DNA of 64,000 nt from Mucilaginibacter jinjuensis. Lineage in GTDB: Bacteria > Bacteroidota > Bacteroidia > Sphingobacteriales > Sphingobacteriaceae. Each line of letters begins with the position of its first letter. Position 1 is the first letter of the stretch. The notes beneath the pieces were generated by a model. That model ran no database searches. It saw nothing but the letters and a program-made list of their open reading frames with translations, and had not been told where the DNA came from. Below are positions 56,001-62,973 of this stretch, piece by piece. A program made the translations under genes and the position numbers. The stretch is from assembly GCF_028596025.1 (NCBI RefSeq), contig NZ_CP117167.1, forward strand, positions 3,720,001 through 3,784,000. Direction: 5' to 3'.

Positions 56001-57410
56001 CCTAATGCAGGTTATGTTGGAACAGATACCTTTACTTACACCGTGAGCGATGCCAACGGAGGTACATCAAACATCGCGACAGCAACCATCACTGTAAACC
56101 AGGCACCAGTTGCTAACAATGATAATGCAGTTACAGCGGTTAATACACCTGTATCCATTAATCTGCCTGTTAATGATGTTAACGGTGGTGCTCCGTTGAA
56201 TCCTTCTACAGTAGCTATTGTACAACAGCCATTACATGGTACAGTTACGGTTAACCCAACTACAGGCGTAGCTACTTATACCCCTAACCCGGGTTATTTT
56301 GGTCAGGATAATTTTACTTATACTATTAAAGATCAAAATGGATCGATATCGAATGTGGCGAATGTTACCATAGCTATCCCGCAAGGGCCAACCGCTGTTG
56401 ATGATGTTACAACTACCACACCTAATAAACCGGTAGGCATCCCTGTAATTAATAATGATAAAACAGGCAGTGCAGATCTGGATCCGACAACGGTAACTAT
56501 CATTAGTCAGCCGGCACACGGTACATTGATTGTTGACCCGGTAACCGGTTTGGTAACTTATACACCGAATCAGAATTACGCAGGGCCGGATCAGTTTACT
56601 TATACCGTTAAGGACAAAAATGGAGCAGTAAGTAACGTGGCAACGGTTACCATCAATACGAATGATAAACCGGTTATTGGTTTGGCAAAAGCAGTGCAAT
56701 CTGCCGTTAAAGCCACCAATGGTACTTATGATGTAACTTATGTTTTAACTGTGGGTAACTATGGTATTACCGATTTAAACAACGTGAGTATTAAGGATAA
56801 CCTGAACGCCACTTTCAGCGGTGAGCAATGGCAGGTTAAGAGTATCAGAACGCTGGGCAGGTTATCGGTTAACAACAGTTTCAACGGAAACAGCAACCCC
56901 GAAATGCTGGCATCGGGCAATACGCTATTCATTGGCCAGGTTGAGGAGATTGAACTGGTAGTAAACCTGACTATTTTAACCAACGGAAGTACTTATTTGA
57001 ACCGGGCTACGGCTACAGGCACATCTATTACGGGTGCAACAACCACCGATCAATCGACCGATGGTTATAAACCTGATGTTGCCGGAACGGGCGATGTGAG
57101 TTCATCAATACCTACACCTATTGAGTTGAAACGGCCTAACGAGTTTATCCCGCAGGGTTTCTCCCCTAACGGCGATGGTTCGCACGATACTTTTGTGATT
57201 GAAAATGCAAGCGGACGAAAGATCAACCTCGAGGTTTATAACCGCTGGGGTAACCTCGTATACCGCGATACAAATTACAAAAACGACTGGGGAGGCAAGT
57301 GTAACCAAGGCATCCACATAGGCGATGATTTGCCTGAAGGCACCTACTACTACATTGTAAAATTTGATAACACAGACCGCTATGTGGGCTATATAACCCT
57401 AAACAGATAG
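50028..57410 (+). CDS. Giant repetitive surface protein, SprB-like, with T9SS type B sorting domain
   Basis: The 2460-aa protein starts with a signal peptide (FLRFYFPAILLALIVHVSAFAQ). Residues about 25-1428 are some fourteen PKD/Ig-like domains of about 95 residues with the recurring theme NAGPDxxxC...GTW and YTFRWT. Residues about 1429-1930 are four DUF11 domains. About 1934-2215 are three cadherin/VCBS-like repeats (HGTVTVDPTTG..TYTPN.GY.G.D.FTYTV.D.NG). A further DUF11-like segment follows. The last about 90 residues are the gliding-motility-type C-terminal domain (FIPQGFSPNGDG, EVYNRWGNLVYR, LPEGTYYYIVKF), the type B signal for the type IX secretion system. It should be secreted and held on the cell surface, probably as adhesin or motility adhesin. 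PorP/SprF and PorE-like genes follow directly. Confidence 0.92.
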   Translation: MIKFLRFYFPAILLALIVHVSAFAQNCTINAGADRTICPGSAFVLTGNATGLLTQQATWTQVSGQPVTVSATTVNSGTAIATVTGYTVGQSYTFRLSATCTDGSPVFDDAVYTVSTLTVANAGPDISSCPGPNAVTMAANAPQAGETGVWSVSGNLPLPNPVTSPTGTISLPATGNTVGTSVYTWTITNSSGSCSSSSSVRVTNLGGEPISVVTPVNVSCYSIKAAVGLHASFGGSGNGQIGTWSFISGPSTPSLGDIHDQNMGIGDLIGGTYVMRWTVTGPCFSGFKDVTINVSPPSQDVTNAGGEPFFTYCDGRTSTALNGVVPLYKNEVVSWVSASTNPGGVVISNPTSPTTTISGMDGASAYDFVYTITNTVTNCSSVAIYHVRYTTPPFVGFATPNPSYLPCNASQLTVHYTVAGGNRSQWALVSAPPGSQLEANAHINSFTTAADDFQPIVGMNKIGTYVIRFRRYSDIATGGCNDAFADITIVVSKAPYQANAGTSQFLACGVTSASLAGNAPQGDDSGTGTWSQVSGPNTATIADKTLNTTGISNLVSGVYTFRWIVTGGGTNCGDSQSDVKVIVASPPTHVNAGPDVSVCFSTPVKLAADPPALNEKGTWSVISESPATPASTVVFSNVNDPNAIVTGLLANKTYTLQWKIENSCGSITDPMVINTNSTNGPKQANAGPDQCLGASTTIFNLAANAPDAGETGIWTLLPGSPNTPAFTNTSSQTVTGATVGTYKFEWQLSKGGCSTTRDTVVITISPGTTVAAINGSTGTSAQDICGLGPVTLTSTNAALASGEVGTWTQTAGAGGAVITSPNGTSTTITGLGEGRYTFRYTITNSACSSSFADINLNLSQPPTPANASVSGNNPITLCDGTSTVLDANTITVGTGLWLVQSGPNAPTFSSLSDPHATVSGLVLGTYVLTWKSTNGTICPASTSNVTITVHQSANAGADQALCNTSTTILSGNEGSDGTWTLVSSSPAGAPPVTITKNGSSTGFGNTAIVSGLVPNTNYIFRYTINTGLVGGKDAGGCGTLTDDMTVAVSGPPSTADAGPDQQICTSNTTQVILDAAVPTVGTGSWDVISRPNGSVLTLSSTTDPHAVLANLSVQGDYLLQWTVTNANCTGNQSSNDIVRISVYNPPTAAAPMTDQPAACLGNIVLSDNTPTVGIGTWTFVPNGPGDTRTPVIDAPNVPTTSVSGLVVDPANPYKFRWTITNGTCTASSADVNITVKDNTPATANAGTVANSCATTAGGTASVNLASSNTTLTGNDQGTWTVVTQPNFSPTVTFNNVHSATAIASNLKAGAYTLRWTIANNSACTSTSDVSFTIFDPPSQADAGQPAANYCLSAPAVLSATAPTVGTGTWTVLSKPVGAADPVFSSINDNHASVTGLVAGVYTFRWTVSTGQCTDSHDDIVITVANCVIDLGITNSDGKTTYTPGGTNTYTVVASNNGTSDANGATVTFPFPTGVTGTWVATYAGGASGSASGNTGINEIVNLPVGGSVTYVVTAAVGSSVTGNLTTTATVTAPPGLTDANPADNTASDTDTPVSQVDLSITNTDGKATYSPGTTNTYTVVATNTGLSTATGATVTYTLPTGITGNWTAVYAGGATGVASGTGNINQTVTIPPNGTVTYTVTAAIPGNFTGDVSTTATVIAPVGLADPTPANNTAVDTDTQSSLADLSVTNSDGKPSYTPGTNNTYSIVVTNIGPSDVTGATVTNNLPAGVTGTWTAVYTGGATGAASGTGNIGQLVNMPAGSIVTYTYVVSVPPDFTGGSITNTTTVATPAGVTDPTPANNTATDVDTQNSVTDLKVVKTASTLTPSIGTQITFTITASNNGPSVGSNVNVADLLPSGFTYVSATPSTGTYNNASGTWAIGALAHTINATLTVTAKVNATGSYTNTATISGAETDSDPTNNSSQVTVTPKQLPVANNDAASTGSNSPVAINLLNNDVRGSDNLVPGTVTIITPPQHGTVTIDPTTGIATYTPNAGYVGTDTFTYTVSDANGGTSNIATATITVNQAPVANNDNAVTAVNTPVSINLPVNDVNGGAPLNPSTVAIVQQPLHGTVTVNPTTGVATYTPNPGYFGQDNFTYTIKDQNGSISNVANVTIAIPQGPTAVDDVTTTTPNKPVGIPVINNDKTGSADLDPTTVTIISQPAHGTLIVDPVTGLVTYTPNQNYAGPDQFTYTVKDKNGAVSNVATVTINTNDKPVIGLAKAVQSAVKATNGTYDVTYVLTVGNYGITDLNNVSIKDNLNATFSGEQWQVKSIRTLGRLSVNNSFNGNSNPEMLASGNTLFIGQVEEIELVVNLTILTNGSTYLNRATATGTSITGATTTDQSTDGYKPDVAGTGDVSSSIPTPIELKRPNEFIPQGFSPNGDGSHDTFVIENASGRKINLEVYNRWGNLVYRDTNYKNDWGGKCNQGIHIGDDLPEGTYYYIVKFDNTDRYVGYITLNR
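54312..55466 (+). repeat. Three near-identical 128-residue DUF11 repeats
   Basis: Units begin with an Asp codon at 54312, 54696 and 55080, spaced exactly 384 bases; the next diverged DUF11 domain begins at 55467. Each unit starts DL(G/S)(I/V)TN(S/T)DGK and ends in a PANNTA.DTDT theme. The similarity extends to DNA level, indicating recent duplication or gene conversion. Confidence 0.85.
55827..56680 (+). repeat. Three tandem cadherin/VCBS-like repeats
   Basis: Repeat units start near 55827, 56109 and 56397 (94 and 96 residues apart), each with NDxxG...LxPxTVxI, a P-x-HGT segment, TYTPN and DxFTYTxxDxNG. Such domains often bind calcium and extend surface stalks. Confidence 0.85.
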
Positions 57411-57412
57411 TT

Positions 57413-58345
57413 ATGAAGAGCTTGAGAATATTAATTATAGTAATTTTTATAGCGTGCGTGGGGAAACAAGCTATAGCGCAGCAAGAGGCCATGTACTCCC
57501 AATATATGTTTAACACCCTGGCTATTAACCCTGCCTATGCGGGTAGCCGGAACGTGACTTCGGCCACGGCATTGTACCGCAGCCAATGGGTTGGTATACA
57601 GGGCGCACCAACAACGGCAACCTTTAGCATTGATGCACCGATTGATAATAAAAAGATAGGTTTAGGCTTACAGGTTTTTAACGACCGTTTAGGTATTACC
57701 AATACCACGGGCGCTTTCGGTAGCTATGCCTTCCGGATCCCGATGGGTAAGGGTATACTGGCCATGGGCTTACAGGCAGGTGCCAGCCAGTACCGGGCCG
57801 ATTTTACTTCGGTTAACCTGGGTTCTGATAACACACCCGATCAGGCATTCAGCACCAATGTAAATAAAACACTGGTTGATTTTGGTGTAGGCCTTTACTA
57901 CAGCACAGATAAGTTTTACCTCGGCTTGTCATCACCACAATTATTGAATAACCAGCTGCACAACTTTACGGTACAGAATAATAACAGTTTCGACGGGCAG
58001 GCCATGCATCTTTTCCTGGCTACGGGTTATGTGTTTCCTTTGAATGATGACCTTCACCTGAAACCATCTGTATTGATTAAATATGTAAAGGGTGCCCCTA
58101 TCGAAGGTGATTTAAATGCTACCTTATGGATCAGGGATATATTAGGGATCGGCGCACAGTACCGTACCGAGGCTGATATTTCGGGAATGGTAGAGTTCCA
58201 GGTTTCGCCGCAGATCCGATTAGGTTATTCATACGACCGGAGCACGACCCCGCTGGTGCAATTTAACTCGGGTAGCCACGAGATCATGATCCGTTATGAG
58301 TTTGGTTCAACTAAAGGTAAAATCCTGTCTCCACGTTATTTCTAG
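57413..58345 (+). CDS. PorP/SprF-family type IX secretion system membrane protein
   Basis: The 310-aa protein has a signal peptide (MKSLRILIIVIFIACVGKQAIAQ) and the unmistakable family start QEAMYSQYMFNTLAINPAYAGS, then LYRSQWVGIQGAP. The rest is an outer-membrane barrel (GRSF-like strands, ending MIRYEFGSTKGK and LSPRYF). PorP/SprF-type proteins sit beside T9SS substrates with type B signals and are needed for their surface attachment or secretion. The ATG lies two bases after the stop of the giant surface protein gene, so the two are very probably co-translated and functionally paired. Confidence 0.94.
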   Translation: MKSLRILIIVIFIACVGKQAIAQQEAMYSQYMFNTLAINPAYAGSRNVTSATALYRSQWVGIQGAPTTATFSIDAPIDNKKIGLGLQVFNDRLGITNTTGAFGSYAFRIPMGKGILAMGLQAGASQYRADFTSVNLGSDNTPDQAFSTNVNKTLVDFGVGLYYSTDKFYLGLSSPQLLNNQLHNFTVQNNNSFDGQAMHLFLATGYVFPLNDDLHLKPSVLIKYVKGAPIEGDLNATLWIRDILGIGAQYRTEADISGMVEFQVSPQIRLGYSYDRSTTPLVQFNSGSHEIMIRYEFGSTKGKILSPRYF

Positions 58346-58354
58346 AGCATTGAT

Positions 58355-60538
58355 ATGTTAAAAACGATATACATAACCTTAATTGCACTGCTGCTTTTAC
58401 CGGCCTTAGTTTTTAGCCAAAAGACTAAGAAGGAAGAAAGCAACCTGATGAAAGCCGCTCGTAAAGAATATCTGGCTTTGAGATATACCCCTGCCATAAA
58501 ATTACTGGAGCGCGAATTGAAAGATCATCCCGAAGATATTGAAGCGCAGGAAATGATTGCCGATAGCTATCGTAACATTAAGAATTACGATAAGGCTGTT
58601 TACTGGTATGCCCAGCTAACCCAGGCGCCAACACTTAAAGCGCAATGGGCTTTATATTATGCCGAAGCATTGGCCAACAAGCAAGACTATGCAGGTTCTG
58701 AGCAATGGTATCAGAAATATCTCGAATTGGTAACTAAGGATGACCGTGCCACAGCCTTTACCAAAGCTTACCCTGAGATTGATGCCTTTCTGCGTAACCG
58801 TAAAGACTGGACTATCTCCTATCTAAACATCAACACCGCTGCTTCAGAGTATTCGCCTTTGTATTATAAGAAAGGATTGATCTTCAGCAGTAACCGTAAA
58901 CCGGGAGTCTTGGTAAAAAAGGTTTTCGGCTGGGACCAAACACCATTTAGTGATTTATACGAGGTAAAAAATCGGATGGATATTAAGGCGGTTAATATGG
59001 ACAGCCTTAGGTATGCGATAAGAAGAGATATCCAGACCAAAGGCAAAAAGTATAAACCTAACGATGACGATACCCCGCCAACAGCCAACGATACACATAC
59101 GCAGGGTAATTACAACCCCAAGTTTTTAAATGATACTTTGGGCGATTATCTGGCCGCACAAGTTAAAGCCGAACCGGTAATGGGTAATGTAAACACGCCT
59201 TACCACGAAGGATCTGCGGCTTTATTGCCCGATGGCTCTTTAATGTTTACCCGTAATAATTATTACAAAGGCAAATATGAAGAGAGTAAGGACGGCATAA
59301 ATAAGCTAAAAATCTTCACTGCCCAGGCACCAAACTGGGAAAAGATTGTACCGTTTATTTACAACAATGACCAGTATTCGGTTGGGCACCCGGCTTTGAA
59401 TAAGGCGGGTACGGTGTTGATCTTCGCATCAGACAAACCGGGAGGCTACGGCGGCACTGATCTTTACTATTGCAAACGTGCCACCGTTAACAGTGAGTGG
59501 GAACAACCTGTAAACATGGGGCCAGTGATTAATACCGAGGGTAATGAGCTGTTCCCTACCCTGTATAAAGACAGCACGCTTTATTTCTCATCAACCGGTC
59601 ACCCTGGCTTGGGTGGTTTGGATATATTCCAGGTGACGCTGAGCGATTTGAAACCTTTGCATAATCCTATCAACGTAGGATCGCCGGTTAACTCATCTGT
59701 TGATGATTTTGGGTTGATCAGAAGCGATGATGGTAAACATGGCTTTTTCACCAGTAACCGCAAAGGCAGCGATGATATTTATAGCTTCCTACATAAAGAG
59801 TTCCAGATTAAACTGCATGGTACCATTGTAGATGCCAAAACCGGAGAGCCAATTTGCTATAGTACCGCGTTAATAAAACCTTATGGACTGAAAGATTTGG
59901 AACCTGATATGCCTTGCAGCTTCGGCAGCCTGTTACAGCCAGAAACAGATTATCATATCACGGCTACCAATTACGGTTTCAGTACGGCATCTGTCGACAT
60001 AAGCACTAAAGGCATACATACCGACACAATCATTAACGTAGTGCTTAAAATTACCGGCGTAAAACGACCTTTTGATACTGACAAAGAAACTGCTTCGCCA
60101 GGTTTTAATTGTGATTCGGTAAAAAGAATGCTTACCATCAATAAAATTTATTACGATCTGGATAAGTCATTCATCCGCGCAGATGCACAGGTGCAAATGG
60201 CTAAGGTGATTAAACTGATGAATGAGCACCCGGAATTAAAATTACTGATAGCCAGCTATTGTGATAGCCGCGAATCGAAAGCTTACAATATGGCGCTTTC
60301 GTTACGCAGGTCCCAAGCAGCAAAAGATTATTTAGTGGCTAATGGCATCGATGCGTCGCGATTGTTCACCGAGCACTTTGGTGAAAATAACCTGGTTACT
60401 GATTGCCCGGATGGCGTACCATGTTCGGAAGAGCAGCATCAGTTAAACAGACGATCAGAGTTTTCGATCATAAAAGGTGGAAAGAAAGTGTTAAGCATGG
60501 GTTGCGGATGGCTCGAAAATGCATTCGGCAGTAAATAA
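58355..60538 (+). CDS. PorE-like OmpA-family protein (TPR + PD40 propeller + CRD + OmpA C-terminal)
   Basis: The 727-aa protein has a signal peptide (TIYITLIALLLLPALVFSQ). Residues about 25-150 are TPR-like helices (AAQ/YDKAVYWYAQL, GSEQWYQKYLEL). About 160-480 are WD40-like beta-propeller blades (GTVLIFASDKPGGYGGTDLYY, STLYFSSTGHPGLGGLDIF, HGFFTSNRKGSDDIYSF). About 485-570 is a carboxypeptidase-regulatory-like domain. About 600-715 is an OmpA domain for peptidoglycan binding (YYDLDKSFIRADA, SYCDSRES, HQLNRRSEF). This four-domain order is that of PorE, which anchors the T9SS to peptidoglycan. It is nine bases after the PorP/SprF gene and ends at a strong terminator. Confidence 0.9.
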   Translation: MLKTIYITLIALLLLPALVFSQKTKKEESNLMKAARKEYLALRYTPAIKLLERELKDHPEDIEAQEMIADSYRNIKNYDKAVYWYAQLTQAPTLKAQWALYYAEALANKQDYAGSEQWYQKYLELVTKDDRATAFTKAYPEIDAFLRNRKDWTISYLNINTAASEYSPLYYKKGLIFSSNRKPGVLVKKVFGWDQTPFSDLYEVKNRMDIKAVNMDSLRYAIRRDIQTKGKKYKPNDDDTPPTANDTHTQGNYNPKFLNDTLGDYLAAQVKAEPVMGNVNTPYHEGSAALLPDGSLMFTRNNYYKGKYEESKDGINKLKIFTAQAPNWEKIVPFIYNNDQYSVGHPALNKAGTVLIFASDKPGGYGGTDLYYCKRATVNSEWEQPVNMGPVINTEGNELFPTLYKDSTLYFSSTGHPGLGGLDIFQVTLSDLKPLHNPINVGSPVNSSVDDFGLIRSDDGKHGFFTSNRKGSDDIYSFLHKEFQIKLHGTIVDAKTGEPICYSTALIKPYGLKDLEPDMPCSFGSLLQPETDYHITATNYGFSTASVDISTKGIHTDTIINVVLKITGVKRPFDTDKETASPGFNCDSVKRMLTINKIYYDLDKSFIRADAQVQMAKVIKLMNEHPELKLLIASYCDSRESKAYNMALSLRRSQAAKDYLVANGIDASRLFTEHFGENNLVTDCPDGVPCSEEQHQLNRRSEFSIIKGGKKVLSMGCGWLENAFGSK

Positions 60539-60542
60539 AATA

Positions 60543-60573
60543 AAAAGGCCTTAGCATAATGCTAAGGCCTTTT
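60543..60573. terminator. Perfect bidirectional terminator hairpin
   Basis: A 15-bp perfect inverted repeat (AAAAGGCCTTAGCAT / ATGCTAAGGCCTTTT) separated by one base lies between the convergent OmpA and histidine kinase genes. A-runs and T-runs at both ends allow it to act on both strands. Confidence 0.92.
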
Positions 60574-60589
60574 ATTTCACATCTGTTAA

Positions 60590-62818
60590 TTACTTAAGTG
60601 GTATACTGAAATAGAAGGTAGATCCTTTACCGGGAGTACTTTCTACCCAGATTTCACCCCTATGCTGTCGGATGATTTCAGAACTCAGATATAACCCGAT
60701 CCCAAAGCCGGAGATGTGGCTGTAATTAGGATTGTTAACGCGGTAGTAACGATCAAAAAGATGTTGTACGTCCTCTGCCTTTACGCCTATCCCTTCATCA
60801 CGTACCGAAATTTCAACGCCATTGTCTTTAATAAGGCAAGTCACTTCTATATGTGTGCCTTTTTGCGAATACTTAACAGCGTTACTTAATAAATTAGAAA
60901 TCACAGACCCTATTTTATCCGGATCTGCATTAACAGAAATTGGATTGCAGGGCGATAAGCTAATCAGGTATCCCGGCGAACTGAACTGGGTTTCTGCAAT
61001 CATATTTTCAATTAATACCTCGAGATTGAAATCGCTTTTATCAAGATGTATCTTGCCCGACTCCAAACGCGATATATTGAGAAAACCATTGATCATCGAG
61101 CTCATTTTCCTCACCTGGATATTGGCCTTATCCAACGCACCAGAGATAAAATTATCCTCACTGCTTTTCAACTTAGAATTTAAAACCTGCACAATGGCAG
61201 TTAATGAGGTAAGCGGCGTTTTCAGCTCGTGGCTCACCATGCCTATAAAGTCGTTTTTGCGCTGTTCGTCTTTTCGTTGTTCCGTAACATCCTGTAAAAC
61301 ACCACTCAAACGAATAGGTTGTCGCTCGTCATTAAACAACGCTTTACCTTTCGCCCTCACAATTTTAGGGATAGGGTTAAGCGGATTTAAAATAGTATAG
61401 TAAGTATCAAAGTCGCCGCCAGATTCATAGGTTAAAGAAGTTTGTATGGCTGCGATTGCCCTTTCCCTATCATTTTCGTCAATTACATCGGTTGCCTTAT
61501 GCAGTTCAATTTCCTCTTCGGGTTGTAACCCAAACCACGATTTCAGTAAATCATTACCTACAAATCTCCCGGTAACCGGGTTCAGATCAAATGTACCCAG
61601 TGATGCTGCATTTATGGCTAATTGCAGTTCGTCCTGGGCAAGGCTTAATTGATTATTAACTTTTGCAAGTTCATTGTTAATGAGTGCATGTTCTTCATTA
61701 GCAACCAACAACTCTTCGTTAGTGGCTGCCAATTCTTCATTAGTAGCTGCAAGCTCCTCATTTAAGGCAGATACATCGTCAGTTGTTTCCTGTAGTTTTT
61801 GCCTGGCAATAGCAACATCGGTAACATCGGCAGCTGTATTCATCACGCCGTAAATCTCGCCGGATTTACCAACAAGGGCTGTAAAATTATAATTAAAATA
61901 GGAAGTTTTTGTCTCGCCATCAACTACCAGATCTAAACGCTGGTTACGTGCAACAAAAGGTTCGCCTGTAGTAAAAACATGATCCAGTTGCGTAAACACT
62001 GCCTGGTTATCCAGCTCGGGTAAAATATCAGCATATAATTTGCCAATTACATCATACCCCTTGCCCCAAACATCAAGTATAGATTTATTGGCCAAAACCA
62101 CCCGCATCTCTTTACCAATATAAACCCCTATCGGGAATGGTGCAGCCTCAACTATACTGCGTGTTTTCGATTCACTGTCTGCCAGTTCTTCCAGCAACTG
62201 TTGCAAATTTTCGCGGCTCTCAAATAGTTCTTCATTAGTAGTAGCCAACTCTTCATTAGCTGAAGCCATCTCTTCATTCATATTACGAAATGCATCTTCG
62301 CTTTTCTGAAATTCTTTTAATGAGTTCACTCTTTCGGTTGTCTCTACGCAAACCACCAGTATCCCACCGATAATACCATCAACACTTTTAATTGGACTGT
62401 ACGAAAAATCGAAATAGCATTCTTCTATATAGCCATTTCTATTAAGCGGCACCATAAACTCAGGAAAGCCATGTGTTTTACCCTGCATTACATCGGCAAA
62501 CATGGGGCCAATGGTTTCCCATATTTCGGCATAAGTATCTTTGGCGCTGCCTCCTAAAGCTTGGGGATGTTTACCTTCTCCATTAATAGGCCTAAAGGCA
62601 TCATTATATATCTGTATAAAATCATCGCCCCAACATATTAGTACGGGGAAGGCGTTGGTTAACAACATGCTGGTCATATTTTTTAACTCTACCGGCCATT
62701 GTTCGGGCGGCCCAAGGCTTGTTTTGCTCCAGTCAAACTTCCGGATCATTTCCCCCATTGAGCCGCCACCGGCTAAAAATGGTTGATTATTGTAAAGATT
62801 AGAATCGTTGTTTGACAT
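60590..62818 (-). CDS. Cytoplasmic multi-PAS sensor histidine kinase
   Basis: The 742-aa protein has no signal peptide or membrane segment. It contains three PAS domains: residues about 20-175, 210-350 (SIVEAAPFPIGVYIGKEM) and 395-515 (AINAASLGTFDLNP). Between them are two coiled coils with perfect heptads of the form NEELAAT. The kinase core has H530 in FIGMVSHELKTPLTSL, the N box NLLSNAVKYS, and the glycine motifs DEGIGV and GFGIGL. There is no receiver domain and no adjacent response regulator, so the partner is unknown. The first PAS (GPPEQWP, FPVLICWGDDFIQIYNDAF) resembles those in stand-alone Bacteroidota and proteobacterial kinases that often sense light or redox; the ligand cannot be read here. 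Confidence 0.93.
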   Translation of the reverse strand: MSNNDSNLYNNQPFLAGGGSMGEMIRKFDWSKTSLGPPEQWPVELKNMTSMLLTNAFPVLICWGDDFIQIYNDAFRPINGEGKHPQALGGSAKDTYAEIWETIGPMFADVMQGKTHGFPEFMVPLNRNGYIEECYFDFSYSPIKSVDGIIGGILVVCVETTERVNSLKEFQKSEDAFRNMNEEMASANEELATTNEELFESRENLQQLLEELADSESKTRSIVEAAPFPIGVYIGKEMRVVLANKSILDVWGKGYDVIGKLYADILPELDNQAVFTQLDHVFTTGEPFVARNQRLDLVVDGETKTSYFNYNFTALVGKSGEIYGVMNTAADVTDVAIARQKLQETTDDVSALNEELAATNEELAATNEELLVANEEHALINNELAKVNNQLSLAQDELQLAINAASLGTFDLNPVTGRFVGNDLLKSWFGLQPEEEIELHKATDVIDENDRERAIAAIQTSLTYESGGDFDTYYTILNPLNPIPKIVRAKGKALFNDERQPIRLSGVLQDVTEQRKDEQRKNDFIGMVSHELKTPLTSLTAIVQVLNSKLKSSEDNFISGALDKANIQVRKMSSMINGFLNISRLESGKIHLDKSDFNLEVLIENMIAETQFSSPGYLISLSPCNPISVNADPDKIGSVISNLLSNAVKYSQKGTHIEVTCLIKDNGVEISVRDEGIGVKAEDVQHLFDRYYRVNNPNYSHISGFGIGLYLSSEIIRQHRGEIWVESTPGKGSTFYFSIPLK

Positions 62819-62847
62819 GTAGTTTTTTTACTATCGTGATAAAACGG

Positions 62848-62879
62848 CAAAACTAACATATTGTTTAGCAGTATAACAA
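62848..62879 (-). promoter_or_regulatory. Candidate Bacteroidota promoter for the histidine kinase gene
   Basis: On the minus strand TAGTTTTG (62848-62855) matches the -7 consensus, and TTG (62877-62879) lies 21 bases upstream at the -33 position. The -7 element is 29 bases before the ATG at 62818. Confidence 0.5.
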
Positions 62880-62973
62880 CGAAAGTATACCTGATGCGAG
62901 CACGCATAAAAAAGAGACAGATCCGTTACCAGACCTGCCCCTAAATCAAATTGAATTAATCACGGCTCTCTCA

